A DNA stretch of 64,000 nucleotides from Blastopirellula marina (GCA_020721965.1 DYLS01000003.1:1-64000), one strand, 5' to 3'. Positions 17,252 to 26,676 are shown, counted from the stretch's first letter. Numbers and translations are program-made. Notes: a model not told the origin generated them from the sequence alone.

Positions 17252-17386
17252 TTAAACTACCGCGCAATGTGCGACTGTCGGCCTGACATGGGCAGCGTAG
17301 ATTGCAGAGCGTAGATTGCAAGGCGCTGTGTCCCATCACCGCAAGATGTCTTGCGCCAGGCAAAACAGCCTTGTGCCGCAGTATCA
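17252..17386 (+). repeat. 115-bp inverted-end repeat family, copy D
   Basis: A longer, more diverged copy (135 bases). It holds the shared core AGATTGCAAGGCG...GTCCCATCACCGCAAGATG and ends in GCCGCAGTATCA. Its terminal TCA is the complement of the stop codon of the minus-strand diguanylate cyclase gene. It is preceded by a GCCTGCCAG-rich stretch. Confidence 0.65.
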
Positions 17387-18415
17387 AAGCCGAGCGAGGA
17401 TGGAGCGCAGGCTATCGGCAAGGACTTGGTATTCGGCATCCGACTCGAGGCGGCCAGGTCCAGCAGGATTGAGGACCGATCCCCCCCCGTTGTGATCGTC
17501 TTGAAGGGCCTCTTCGATGGCACGAACGATCTCAGCGCCATTGTGTAGGTAGGTACAATTCCGCCCGTTCCGTTTCGCGGCGTAAAGTGCCTCATCGGCC
17601 CGCCGAATCAAAGCCTCGGGCTGCTCGTTCGCGGCAACGCACGCCAGGCCGCAACTCACGGACACGGGCACCGACTCGTCGTTCGAACCGATGGTGATAC
17701 GAGCGACCTCTTCGCGGATTCGCTCGGCCACTTGCGTCCCTGCGTCGAGATCCGCTTGCGGGCAAAGGACGGCGAATTCTTCGCCGCCGATCCTGGCGGG
17801 GAGGTCCGTTTCCCGAACCGTCCGCCGCAGGATCTCGCCCACGCGGATCAACGCCTCATCGCCGACTGGGTGCCCAAAGCGATCGTTGATTTGTTTGAAG
17901 TGGTCGAGATCCAACAAAATCACACCGAACGGTTGGCCCGAGCGGCGCCACGCGGCAAACTGCCTCGCGAATGCGACGTCGAACGCTCTGCGATTGGCCA
18001 GCCCCGTGAGAGGATCACTGTTCGCCTGGCTAGCCTGTTCTTCGATCCGCTTGGCTTGTTCTGCCAGTTGGGCTTCGGCCCCGGCAAGCCGCTCCTGGAG
18101 CGATTGATTCGCGGCAACCAGGCGTTGCATCAGGCCCACGATGGCCTCTTCCACGTCGTCTTTCCCTGGTAAATCACGAAATCCTTGGTTCGCGCTTTCC
18201 AGGAAGCGGCGATAGTGGGCCACATCGCTCTCGATGCGGCGGGCGATTCCCCGGATGCGCCGGAGCGTGCCTTCGCGCCCTTGCAAGCCACGTTCGACCT
18301 TGCGCGGATCTCCCCACCAACATCGACCGATCATCCGCCCCAGGATCACCCCAGCCGCGAGTTGCACGGCTCCAAAGACGATTCCCAGCAAGACGTAATA
18401 GAAGACGGGCGGCAT
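17384..18415 (-). CDS. Membrane-anchored diguanylate cyclase (GGDEF)
   Basis: A 343-residue protein that makes cyclic di-GMP from GTP. One N-terminal membrane helix (about residues 5-30) is followed by a charged, coiled-coil linker (about 85-130) and a complete GGDEF domain opening at DPLTGLANRRAFD. The active-site motif is GGEEF (210-214), a functional variant. The product-inhibition I-site RETD (201-204) sits exactly five residues upstream, so feedback control is expected. ATG 18415 is used; a TTG at 18421 would add two residues. No receiver or PAS sensor is attached, so the signal must come through the helix or coiled coil. Confidence 0.92.
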   Translation of the reverse strand: MPPVFYYVLLGIVFGAVQLAAGVILGRMIGRCWWGDPRKVERGLQGREGTLRRIRGIARRIESDVAHYRRFLESANQGFRDLPGKDDVEEAIVGLMQRLVAANQSLQERLAGAEAQLAEQAKRIEEQASQANSDPLTGLANRRAFDVAFARQFAAWRRSGQPFGVILLDLDHFKQINDRFGHPVGDEALIRVGEILRRTVRETDLPARIGGEEFAVLCPQADLDAGTQVAERIREEVARITIGSNDESVPVSVSCGLACVAANEQPEALIRRADEALYAAKRNGRNCTYLHNGAEIVRAIEEALQDDHNGGGSVLNPAGPGRLESDAEYQVLADSLRSILARL

Positions 18416-18617
18416 GGGCAATTCTTCCCTCGAATCGCAGCGCAGGTCCCGACAGGTTCAACCAGAACCCATCACGTCGGGGAAGCCGGGAAGCTTTCCT
18501 ATACCCTGTCGGAAAACTTCCCTCTGCCCTGACGAGAAGCTTTCCTTGAACTTGTTCCAAAGGCCAGAGGCGGCCCCCTTTCAATAGCTTAGCTTTTTCG
18601 TGAAACATTGTCACAGT

Positions 18618-18815
18618 CGGCGCCCTGTCATCTTGCCGTCGCAACCGGCGCCCTCATCATCATCCTTTTGCAGCAGACAGCCCCACCATCATCATTTTGC
18701 AGCGGGCAGCCTCATCATCATGCTGATGCAGCGAGCGTGCCCATCATCTTGCTGTTGCAGACGGCGCCCCAATCATCATCCTGATGCAACCGGTGCCCCC
18801 GTCATCATCGCAGAT
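18618..18815 (+). repeat. Degenerate ~29-base direct repeat array
   Basis: About seven units of rough consensus CGGCGCCC-TCATCATCATCC-TGATGCAAC, 25-31 bases each, drift in sequence along their whole length. Units are contiguous, with no conserved-repeat/unique-spacer pattern. Function unknown. Confidence 0.65.
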
Positions 18816-18975
18816 AGTAAGGCCGCTGCATTGAGAACCATTAGCTCCGGGGGCACCGCGCGGCCTGATCCCACGTCTTGGCGCCCAACCAACCGGCGTC
18901 TGCCGAATACAGGGGGATCCAGCGGGCGGCACCAAATGGCGCTATCCGGCTAGGGTGCGATCGTTTGCCTTCCGC

Positions 18976-19129
18976 GTACCGTTCACGGGTGGATTCAAGC
19001 GGGAAATGCTGGGTTTTCGCGAGCCGTTTGGGAAAAACGCGCTGCTCGTCGCCGCCGATCGCTCACGGGGACCACATGATGTTGGAGGTGTGGTGGCATG
19101 CCGTCCCGAACGTTCCGTGAACGGTCACC
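18976..19129 (+). repeat. ~155-bp inverted-end repeat, copy 1
   Basis: It begins GTACCGTTCACGGG and ends CCGTGAACGGTCACC, which are inverted repeats. The interior (GGGTTTTCGCGAGCCG, GGGGACCACATGATGTTG) aligns with 49032-49188 and with the two halves of 30784-31096. Confidence 0.7.
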
Positions 19130-19253
19130 CTTCCGCTTTCGACGTCATTCGGCGCTGAAACCGCATTCAGCGGCGCTGGTGCTTCCAAAAGAAATTGGAG
19201 TTGCTAACATAAGGGCGATGCTTTTTCCTTCCGTACGAGTGGAGGTCGTGCCC

Positions 19254-22200
19254 ATGCGAGTCGCCTGCCTGAGATTTGTCCTTCCCCTCGTTATTCGCTT
19301 GGTCGCTCGACGCAGCTTCAGACGATCGGTCTTCAGAGTATCGGTCTCAGCCGCGATAATCGCTGCCTCTGCGCTGGCGGGGCCTCGTGCGGGAAAGGCA
19401 CAGCAGCTGCCCGGCCCTGCAACAGCGGAGGGCATTGTCAACGATCAATTTCGCGAAGGGAACGCCACGCCAAAGGGTTGGTCCCTGGTCGGAGAAGGCG
19501 GCCAATGGGTGGATCGAGATATCTTGGAGCTACGGGGTACCGGCCAATCCGCCGCCGCTTGGGTCGCGCGCGAACACATCATTCAGCCCGGTGGCCTGTA
19601 CGAGCTTCAGTTTTCTGCGCGACGGGAGAACGGTAGCGGGGGTTGCATCGTCAGCGGTCCGGCGGATGTCAATCGCGACTATCACGACATCGGGCCGGAA
19701 TGGCGGACATACCGTCACGTGTTTCGCGCGAGCGATGCATCCTCGCGCGATCTTCCACTGAGGCTAGGGCATTGGGAGGCGTCCGGGACGATCCAGTTCG
19801 ATTGGGTCCGATTAGCACCCGTCATCCCGGTGTATCAGCAAACGGCTGTCGGACCGCTGGGTACCGACGAGGCCATTCGCAATGGCCAATACGTCTTCCA
19901 TACGCAATTCGGCGGTCTTGGGACCAATCATCACCGCGTGCTGCACTATGCCACGGCGGGATTCAATACCAATCGATGGACGTTCGGCAACGGTGAGGTC
20001 GTTTACCGCTTTCAATTGCCTGGCAGAAGCTTTAAGGCCGCCCGGGTGCAGTTCGAGGTCGGTTATCACCAGCGCGGAGCGATTGTGGCGGAGTGCTCCA
20101 CAGACGCTCAGACGTGGTCGCGTCTGGCGGCTCTTGGGGAGTTAGGTACCGCAGAGGGCACGGTCCCCGACGAGCTGCTTTCCGCCGGCACTCTTTACCT
20201 TCGATTTCGCGCGGAGGGTGACTCAGCGTCGGTTCAGCTTCATCAGTTTCGTTTCGAAGGAGAGCTGGATCGCCCGACTCCCGATGTAGAAGGGCAGACC
20301 TGGTACGCCGCATGGCGTGGTGAAAGCGATTTCGCCGGGCTGATCGAATCCTTGGAATGCCGAGGGACCTTCGGCGAATCGCGATCCTTGCTGGGGGCCT
20401 TGCGACGAGCACCTCTCAACGTGCCAAGCCTCGAACTTGGGTGCTCGATTACCAATCCCATTGGACGCACCACTGCCCTCAACCGCATCGAGGCTGCATT
20501 CGATGCGGCGGGGCGCGCGAAATTCGAAATACCGCTGCCCTTAAGGGCACCCGGCAGCCACCGAGCCAGTATTGAAATTCGAGCGGCCGGTCGCACCTTG
20601 GGAACTCTCGATTTGACCATCCCCATCTCGGAGTTCCAGCGCACCGATTACGGCGACATGATCAGGGATGGCGCGAACGGCGCGATCTGGTGGTGCGAAG
20701 CCGGGTGGAAGATTCCCCGCGACCGACCGCCGCCGTCTCCCACGGCCGGCGCTGTCCGCGAGGTGCGTCTGGAGGCGGGCAGAGGCGATCACGAGGCCTT
20801 ACAGGTCGTCCTGCATCCCAAACGCGATCTTCGGGGTTTGCAGTGCGAGGTGAGCGATTTCGCGGGACCGGGAGGGGCGGTCTTGTCACGCGATCATGTC
20901 GAAGTATTCCAAGTGCATTACCATTTCGTTCACACGCCGACCGACGCGACGGCAGTCCGCGGTTGGTGGCCAGACGCCTTGCCACCACTCCGGTCCCCGC
21001 TGAATTTACCGGCCGGTTGGAATCAACCGCTGTGGATTCTGGTGCACATCCCCCGCGAGGCCACCGCCGGGGACTACCGCGGCACCCTGCATCTGCTGGC
21101 GGATGGCTGGCACGAGGATGTGCCGATCTCGCTCCACATCTGGGATTTCACCCTCCCCGAGCGCAATCACATCGAAACGGCGTTCGGATTCAGCCCAGGT
21201 ACGGCCTTCCAATACCACAATGTAACGACCGAGGCTGATCGCCGCCGGATCGTAGATATGTACCTCCGCAGCTTTTCCGAACACCGTATTTCACCCTACG
21301 ACCCGGTCCCTCTCGACCCCTTCCACGTCCGGTTCGAAGCGGATGCCGATCCGCCTCGCGCGGTGCTCGATTTCTCCAGGTTTGATCCCGCCATGGCCCG
21401 GGCGGTCGATGAGTTTCACTTCACCGGAATCCGCCTCCCCATTCAAGGCATGGGAGGAGGAACCTTCCACGATCGCTACGAACCGTCGATCAACGGCCTG
21501 GGCGAGGATTCTGCCAAGTATCAGGCCATGTTCGCCGATCAGGTGCGGCAATTGGAGCAGCACCTTCGTGAAAAAGGCTGGCTCGAGATGGCCTACATTT
21601 ATTGGTTCGATGAACCGGACCCCAAGGACTACGACTTTGTTCGCCGCGGTATGCAGCGATTGAAGCAATATGCCCCCGGTCTCCGCCGCATGTTGACCGA
21701 ACAACCCGAGGAGCCGCTCTTCGGCGCCGCCGATATCTGGTGTCCCGTCACGCCGAACTACGACCATGAGTTGGCCGAGCGGCGTCGCGCCGCGGGCGAG
21801 CACTTTTGGTGGTATGTGTGCACAGGCCCCAAGGCACCGTTCTGTACGTTATTCATCGACCACCCGGCTACCGAATTGCGGGTGTGGCTATGGCAAACGT
21901 GGCAACGGAAGATCGACGGAATACTCGTCTGGTCGTCCAACTACTGGACATCCTCGGCGGCTTTTCCGGATGGATTTCAGGACCCCTACGAAGACCCCAT
22001 GGGCTATGTGAGCGGTTATTTCACGCCCGAGGGCGTCAAACGCTACTGGGGAAACGGGGACGGCCGGTTTGTATATCCCCCCCTTGCGGCGAGGACGCCG
22101 GGGCGCCACGAGGGTCGCCCCATCCTCGAACCGCCCGTATCCAGCATTCGCTGGGAGATGCTCCGCGAAGGCATCGAGGATTGGGAGATGCTGTATCTTT

Positions 22201-22412
22201 TGCGGGAGCTTTTGCAGCGTGAGCGGGATCGCTTATCTGACGCGCGGAGGCAGGAATTCGAGAGGCTGCTCGATGTGCCGCCGGAAATCACAGCCGACAT
22301 GACCAAATTCACGACCGACCCGCGGCCGATCCATGCACGGCGGGCCGCGATCGCCCAAGCCATCGAGACCATCCGTGCCTTGGACGGCGAGGCCCCCACA
22401 CGCAGCCCGTGA
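19254..22412 (+). CDS. Secreted GH123/DUF4091-type glycoside hydrolase
   Basis: A 1052-residue exported protein. A long signal region (residues 1-50) is followed by beta-sandwich, carbohydrate-binding-like domains (about 55-380), a linker domain, and the C-terminal DUF4091/GH123-like catalytic barrel (about 490-990). The barrel has the acidic pair D786-E787 in IYWFDEPDPKDY, matching the Asp-Glu catalytic pair of GH123 beta-N-acetylgalactosaminidases. Others in the DUF4091 group have unknown substrates, so specificity is left open. ATG 19254 is preferred because GGAGG lies eight bases upstream and a hydrophobic segment follows; the frame is open back to 19098. Confidence 0.8.
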   Translation: MRVACLRFVLPLVIRLVARRSFRRSVFRVSVSAAIIAASALAGPRAGKAQQLPGPATAEGIVNDQFREGNATPKGWSLVGEGGQWVDRDILELRGTGQSAAAWVAREHIIQPGGLYELQFSARRENGSGGCIVSGPADVNRDYHDIGPEWRTYRHVFRASDASSRDLPLRLGHWEASGTIQFDWVRLAPVIPVYQQTAVGPLGTDEAIRNGQYVFHTQFGGLGTNHHRVLHYATAGFNTNRWTFGNGEVVYRFQLPGRSFKAARVQFEVGYHQRGAIVAECSTDAQTWSRLAALGELGTAEGTVPDELLSAGTLYLRFRAEGDSASVQLHQFRFEGELDRPTPDVEGQTWYAAWRGESDFAGLIESLECRGTFGESRSLLGALRRAPLNVPSLELGCSITNPIGRTTALNRIEAAFDAAGRAKFEIPLPLRAPGSHRASIEIRAAGRTLGTLDLTIPISEFQRTDYGDMIRDGANGAIWWCEAGWKIPRDRPPPSPTAGAVREVRLEAGRGDHEALQVVLHPKRDLRGLQCEVSDFAGPGGAVLSRDHVEVFQVHYHFVHTPTDATAVRGWWPDALPPLRSPLNLPAGWNQPLWILVHIPREATAGDYRGTLHLLADGWHEDVPISLHIWDFTLPERNHIETAFGFSPGTAFQYHNVTTEADRRRIVDMYLRSFSEHRISPYDPVPLDPFHVRFEADADPPRAVLDFSRFDPAMARAVDEFHFTGIRLPIQGMGGGTFHDRYEPSINGLGEDSAKYQAMFADQVRQLEQHLREKGWLEMAYIYWFDEPDPKDYDFVRRGMQRLKQYAPGLRRMLTEQPEEPLFGAADIWCPVTPNYDHELAERRRAAGEHFWWYVCTGPKAPFCTLFIDHPATELRVWLWQTWQRKIDGILVWSSNYWTSSAAFPDGFQDPYEDPMGYVSGYFTPEGVKRYWGNGDGRFVYPPLAARTPGRHEGRPILEPPVSSIRWEMLREGIEDWEMLYLLRELLQRERDRLSDARRQEFERLLDVPPEITADMTKFTTDPRPIHARRAAIAQAIETIRALDGEAPTRSP

Positions 22413-22436
22413 CGGCAGACCTTCGCCTTCCTGAGA

Positions 22437-23036
22437 TTAGGATTCGGCCGCTTCCCGAAGCTTTTTGCGCAGGCGGCAAAGCTTTGCGCGAAGAGGCCCG
22501 GCCGAGCACCCCAGTGCCCTGGCAATTTCGGCGATTGTCATGCCCTCCAATTGCAAGTGAAAAAGCCGTCGCTCTTCCGGCGTCAATTTTTCCAGGAGCC
22601 GGGCCAGATACTCTTCGTTCTCCAGTTCGGTCAGCGGCGTATTCCCCGCCCGCCCCACCGCATCCGATATCGCCGTCGCCGAAAGCGGGGGGACGTTTTT
22701 GCGCCGCTGCCGCCGCCAATAGAGCGCCACCTTGCGGCGTATGACCGTGGCCGCCAAGGCCACCAATTGCTCGGGTGATTCGAGCTGAAAGTGGCCGGCA
22801 CGTAGCCCGGGGATCAGCATGCGTTTCATGGATTGCACCAGGTCCAACGTATCGACCTGAGAACGGAGTAGCGGCCCCAATGAGACCCGGGCCACAATCT
22901 CGAATTTCGGCTCGCAACGCTGGAGCATGTGGGCCAAAGCCGCCTCGGACCCATCCGCCGCGCGCCGCACCAACTCCTGAAAGTCCATCTCTGCGAAGGA
23001 CGGCGAATCGTTCGACGGTGGGGCTTCTGGCACCAT
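22437..23036 (-). CDS. ECF-family RNA polymerase sigma factor
   Basis: A 199-residue sigma-70 family protein. Region 2 (about residues 15-95) carries the DTLDLVQSMKRMLIPGLRAG block. Region 4 (about 135-195) carries LTPEERRLFHLQLEGMTIAEIARALGCSAGPLRAKLCRLRKKLRE, a helix-turn-helix that reads -35 elements. The sequence style is that of planctomycete ECF groups. No anti-sigma gene is adjacent; the gene lies tail-to-tail with the glycosidase gene, 24 bases apart. The start is ATG 23036; a longer frame to 23120 adds a Cys-rich segment with no family match. Confidence 0.85.
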   Translation of the reverse strand: MVPEAPPSNDSPSFAEMDFQELVRRAADGSEAALAHMLQRCEPKFEIVARVSLGPLLRSQVDTLDLVQSMKRMLIPGLRAGHFQLESPEQLVALAATVIRRKVALYWRRQRRKNVPPLSATAISDAVGRAGNTPLTELENEEYLARLLEKLTPEERRLFHLQLEGMTIAEIARALGCSAGPLRAKLCRLRKKLREAAES

Positions 23037-23271
23037 GGAGAACAAACGGTCGGCGGTTTGGATTTGGTAGAAAAACAGCACACAGCAGTTGCGACCCACA
23101 GCGCTGCAAGGCCGTCGCACGCCAGGGCCGGGACGGAATGATCATCTACGTATTATAATGCGGAAATACCGCCGCGGTTTCGATGATGCCTTGTCGCCAA
23201 TGCGCAGCTCCGAACCACTGTGGAAGCAGCGCGCGGCCTGTAGTTCGCGACGGCCCTTCCCTCCCGATCGC

Positions 23272-23384
23272 GAACAGCGCACGGTTGTCTGCCAGGCTCG
23301 ACAACTTATGGTGATGGGAACTAACGCCTCGCAATCTATGCTGGACACGCCATGCAATCAGGCAGACTTTGCGCTGTAGTATCA
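23272..23384 (-). repeat. 115-bp inverted-end repeat family, copy E
   Basis: On the minus strand it starts TGATACTACAGCGCAAAGTC and ends ACCGTGCGCTGTTCGC. It aligns over its full length with the copies at 25276 and 27013. A second TGATACTAC lies just outside, at 23385-23394. Confidence 0.85.
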
Positions 23385-23470
23385 CGTAGTATCAGGATGC
23401 CTTGACGCCTGATTCGAGCTGCGGTCTCAGACCAAGGGTCGTTTTCAACGGGAAATGGGATATTGAGGAA

Positions 23471-24274
23471 ATGCCAGACGCCCCCGTCGTCCTTCGCGTG
23501 GAAAATCTTTCGCTCACTCTGGGCGGCAAGGCGATCCTCCACAACGTCAGTTTCCACCTGCACGGCGGCGAGTACGTGTGCTTGGTGGGCGCGAATGGTT
23601 CGGGTAAGACGACGTTGCTGCGATGCCTCATCGGGTATTGCGGATCCTACACGGGTCGCATCTTGTGGTGGGGTCAGTGCAGGTCCACCATTTCCCAGCG
23701 TTACCTAGCGCGTCGCGTGGCCTACGTTCCTCAAGGTGAAGGCCGCTCCGCACCGTTTTCGGTGGTGGATTTCGTGATGCTGGCACGCTATCCGCATTGG
23801 GACCTTTTCCGATCGCCTGGCCCCCAAGATCGGCAAGCCGTGCGACGAGCCTTGCAATTGACGGATAGCGAACACTTGGCGGAGCGAGTGGTGGGAAGTC
23901 TCAGCGGCGGGGAGCGGCAGCGTGTGTGTCTGGCCGCTGCTCTGGCCCAGGAAGCGGAAGTCTTGCTCCTGGACGAGCCGACCACGTTTCTCGACTATCG
24001 CCACCAAGAGGATCTCCGCCGCTTGTTGACGCGGTTCAATCGCGAGTGTGGGGTGACCATTCTCGCCGTTACCCACGATCTGAATGCGGCCGTGCTCTCC
24101 GGCGAACGCGTGCTGGCCTTGCGCGACGGCCAACTGGCCTTTCAGGGCGCGCCCACCGAATTGATGTGTCCCGACGTTTTGAAACGAATCTATGCGGCCG
24201 AGCTGATCCTGACCCCGCATCCCACAGCCCAACTTCCGATGGTCTTGCCTTCCGTGCCCGGGGAGCTATCGTGA
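23471..24274 (+). CDS. ABC importer ATP-binding protein (FecE/BtuD type)
   Basis: A 267-residue ATPase of the iron-siderophore/cobalamin importer class. Walker A is GANGSGKTT (about 40-48), the Q-loop lies near YVPQGE (85-90), the signature is LSGGERQ (144-150), Walker B LLLDEPTTFLDY (165-176) and the switch His is in AVTHDLNAA. It powers the permease encoded next; the genes overlap by four bases (GTGA). The start is ATG 23471; the frame is open to 23402. No periplasmic binding protein or TonB receptor gene is nearby, so the substrate (iron chelate, haem or corrinoid) is not settled. Confidence 0.9.
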   Translation: MPDAPVVLRVENLSLTLGGKAILHNVSFHLHGGEYVCLVGANGSGKTTLLRCLIGYCGSYTGRILWWGQCRSTISQRYLARRVAYVPQGEGRSAPFSVVDFVMLARYPHWDLFRSPGPQDRQAVRRALQLTDSEHLAERVVGSLSGGERQRVCLAAALAQEAEVLLLDEPTTFLDYRHQEDLRRLLTRFNRECGVTILAVTHDLNAAVLSGERVLALRDGQLAFQGAPTELMCPDVLKRIYAAELILTPHPTAQLPMVLPSVPGELS

Positions 24275-25269
24275 AGCGCGCCGACCTGCTTTTGATCTGG
24301 GTCCTCCTGATGGCGGTCGCAGCCCTCGCCGTTGCGCCATGGATCGGCCCGAAAATGCTCTCGCCTTCCCTCCTGTGGTCCAATGAGGATGCGTTGGATG
24401 CGACAATTCTCCGCGGAATTCGCTTGCCACGGGTCTTGACCGCCTTCGTTGCCGGGGCCGCCCTGGCCTTGGGCGGGATGACCTTTCAAGCCTTGTTTCG
24501 CAATCCCTTGGCAACGCCATACACGCTAGGGCTTGCCGGCGGCGCCTCGTTTGCCGCGGCGCTGGCCATTCAATTGGGGCTGAGTACTTCGTTCTTGGGC
24601 TTGTCAAGCGTTTCCTTGGCCGCCTTTGCAGGGGCTTGCGGCGTCATTCTACTCGTCTTCGCGTTGACCCGAATGCGAGCCGACTTCTCCACTGCAACAT
24701 TGTTGCTGGCCGGCGTGGCCCTAGGCTTTTTTTTCTCCAGCATGATCCTGGCGATGCAATACCTCAGCGATCCCACGCGGACCTTCCACATGCTGCGATG
24801 GATGATGGGAGGGCTGGAGGGCACCGCTGGTTACCGCGACCTTTGGGCCGTCCTTGTGCCGGCCGCACCCGCTGCCGCCATGCTAGCCGCCTTGCGCAAC
24901 GAGATGAACCTGCTAACCCTGGGGGAAGAGTGGGCAGTCGGGCGAGGGGTGGCTCTCGTCCGCACCAAGGCCCTGCTGCTGGGCCTGGTCGGCTGGATGG
25001 TGGCTTCCGTCGTCGCCATCTGTGGTCCGATCGGTTTCGTTGGCCTGATCGTGCCGCATATTTGCCGTTTGTTGGTGGGGCCCGATCACCGCCGCTTGTT
25101 TCCTGTCACCTTGGCCTTCGGTGGAACGTTTCTGGTCATTTGTGATACCGCGGCACGAACCGTCTTGGCTCCCACGGAGATTCCCGTTGGGATTATAACG
25201 TCCCTGCTGGGTGGCCCCTTCTTCTTGTGGCTTCTGATACGGCAGTCGCCTAGCGGATCGAGCCTGTGA
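24271..25269 (+). CDS. ABC importer permease (FecCD/BtuC family)
   Basis: A 332-residue inner-membrane protein with about nine to ten hydrophobic helices. FecCD landmarks are visible: RLPRVLTAFVAGAALALGG, the loop FRNPLATPYTLGLAGGA, and the coupling region GPIGFVGLIVPHICRLLVGPDHR, which contacts the ATPase. The start is GTG 24271, overlapping the ATPase stop (GTGA), which signals translational coupling. A member of the 115-bp repeat family begins seven bases after the stop and may end the transcript. Confidence 0.92.
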   Translation: MKRADLLLIWVLLMAVAALAVAPWIGPKMLSPSLLWSNEDALDATILRGIRLPRVLTAFVAGAALALGGMTFQALFRNPLATPYTLGLAGGASFAAALAIQLGLSTSFLGLSSVSLAAFAGACGVILLVFALTRMRADFSTATLLLAGVALGFFFSSMILAMQYLSDPTRTFHMLRWMMGGLEGTAGYRDLWAVLVPAAPAAAMLAALRNEMNLLTLGEEWAVGRGVALVRTKALLLGLVGWMVASVVAICGPIGFVGLIVPHICRLLVGPDHRRLFPVTLAFGGTFLVICDTAARTVLAPTEIPVGIITSLLGGPFFLWLLIRQSPSGSSL

Positions 25270-25275
25270 AGGACG

Positions 25276-25392
25276 TAATCCTACAGCGCAAAGTCCGCTT
25301 GACTGCATGATGTGCCCGGCATATCTGGCGGACGGTATGTCTCACCACCACAAGATCTTGAGCCAAGCAAACAACTCTCCTCTGTAGTACCA
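25276..25392 (+). repeat. 115-bp inverted-end repeat family, copy A
   Basis: Starts TAATCCTACAGCGCAAAGTC and ends CTCTGTAGTACCA. Its inner parts (TGCATGATGTGCCCGGCAT, CACAAGATCTTGAGCCAAGC) align with the other four copies. Confidence 0.85.
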
Positions 25393-25618
25393 AACGGCAA
25401 GGTCAGGGGACCACCGAGTCCGGAACCTCAAGCGCGCCCTGCACAGTCGTACACACGGCCATTCTGCCGCCATGAATCCATTCCGCTTGCCAAAAGCGTT
25501 CAGCGGCGTTCAAGAAACGGTTTGGCCTGACCGCATGGAACCGAGGTGCGGCCAGGCCATCATCAGTCCTTAGGATGTTAAGCTCGAGTTAGCGATTCAC
25601 GACTACGAATCGACAGCT

Positions 25619-26194
25619 TCACTTCGCGCAGCCGCAGGCCGGCTCGCAGGCGGGCTTTTCACAGGCCGGTTCACAGGCCGGTTCGCAAGCAGGAGCGCAG
25701 CAGACCCGCGCGGCACGGCGGGCACGAATCCGGTCGCACAGGCTGGGGCGGCAGCACGGGTTGCAAGCAGGCTCGCAGGCCGGCTCGCAAGCGGGCTTTT
25801 CGCAGGCCGGTTCACAGGCCGGTTCGCAAGCAGGAGCGCAGCAGACCCGCGCGGCACGGCGGGCACGAATCCGGTCGCACAGGCTGGGGCGGCAGCACGG
25901 GTTGCAAGCAGGCTCGCAGGCCGGCTCGCAAGCGGGCTTTTCGCAGGCCGGTTCACAGGCCGGTTCGCAAGCAGGAGCGCAGCAGACCCGCGCGGCACGG
26001 CGGGCACGAATCCGGTCGCACAGGCTGGGGCGGCAGCACGGGTTGCAAGCAGGCTCGCAGGCCGGTTCGCAGGCCGGGGCACACGCCGGCTCGCAACAAT
26101 GTTTGTGGAACAATCCTGCGTCGGCAGACTTCCAGCCTGCCAGGGAAATCATGGCCGCGACGGCCAACACACCCAACAAAGCGGTACGCCTCAT
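25619..26194 (-). CDS. Secreted cysteine-rich 47-residue repeat protein
   Basis: A 191-residue protein. Signal peptide MRRTALLGVLAVAAMISLAG...SADA is followed by three near-identical 47-residue repeats, each with 11 cysteines (23 percent). The unit has a CCRPSLCDRIRARRAARVCC part and six PAC(E) steps (CAPACEPACEPACEKPACE). The tail is CEPACGCAK. Such Cys density suggests metal binding or heavy disulfide crosslinking in an envelope protein; neither is shown. ATG 26194 follows AAGGAGAGG at good spacing. No family was recognised beyond low-complexity Cys-rich proteins. It is flanked by long gene-free gaps. Confidence 0.8.
   Translation of the reverse strand: MRRTALLGVLAVAAMISLAGWKSADAGLFHKHCCEPACAPACEPACEPACNPCCRPSLCDRIRARRAARVCCAPACEPACEPACEKPACEPACEPACNPCCRPSLCDRIRARRAARVCCAPACEPACEPACEKPACEPACEPACNPCCRPSLCDRIRARRAARVCCAPACEPACEPACEKPACEPACGCAK
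25632..26054 (-). repeat. 141-base tandem repeat, three copies, inside the Cys-rich gene
   Basis: The segment AGGAGCGCAGCAGACCCGCG recurs at 25691, 25832 and 25973, a period of exactly 141 bases (47 codons). Copies are almost identical in DNA, which suggests recent expansion or ongoing gene conversion. Boundaries are approximate. Confidence 0.9.
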
Positions 26195-26676
26195 GGAACA
26201 CCTCTCCTTGAAATTAGAAACGTCGGGGACCGACAAACTCAACCGAAGGAACGCATCCTTCAAGATACCTGTTAGCTTATATCGACAGCGCAAACGTGGA
26301 TTTTTCCCCTGTTGACCCAAAAACCCCATAATGTTTTTGTTAACGAATTCAGCTTGTGACGAAGGAATCGTTTGGATCGATGCATGATGGGAAGCTCGAT
26401 GCCGGGCCTCGCAGAACTGCCCCAGAAATCTTTACTGGATTGGGCAATCGCGCAAACCACATTCAGACAACTCCTTTACCCTATTCATTCGATACATTGT
26501 ATTTCACTGACACAACACATATTACCATAGTCTCTTACACTCTTAAGCCAATCTGATTTGGCGAACCTGCATATCCACCCCACGTATGCTACTCTTTCAA
26601 TGGAACCGTATGTCTCCCCGTTTTACGGTGTTCGAGTTGTTGCACATATAGGGCGACCTACACAGAAAGGCGAAAA
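26195..26676. other. Intergenic, AT-richer than neighbours
   Basis: Nearly 500 bases between the divergent Cys-rich gene and the HPt gene. No supported gene. It must hold both promoters, but no clear -35/-10 pair stands out. Confidence 0.45.

Larger units (their letters stand above)
18422..19253. other. Long intergenic region with two repeat arrays
   Basis: More than 800 bases with no supported gene. It contains the degenerate 29-base array (18618-18815) and the inverted-end repeat (18976-19129), and separates the divergent cyclase and glycosidase genes. Confidence 0.5.

Noticed and set aside
18618-18815. Possible CRISPR array
   Set aside because: Units vary along their whole length and are contiguous. 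There is no constant repeat with unique spacers, and no cas gene is in the window.
25761-26315. Plus-strand ORF of QAGSQAGS repeats
   Set aside because: Antisense to the Cys-rich gene. It stays open only because the repeat period is a multiple of three. The minus strand has the signal peptide and ribosome site.
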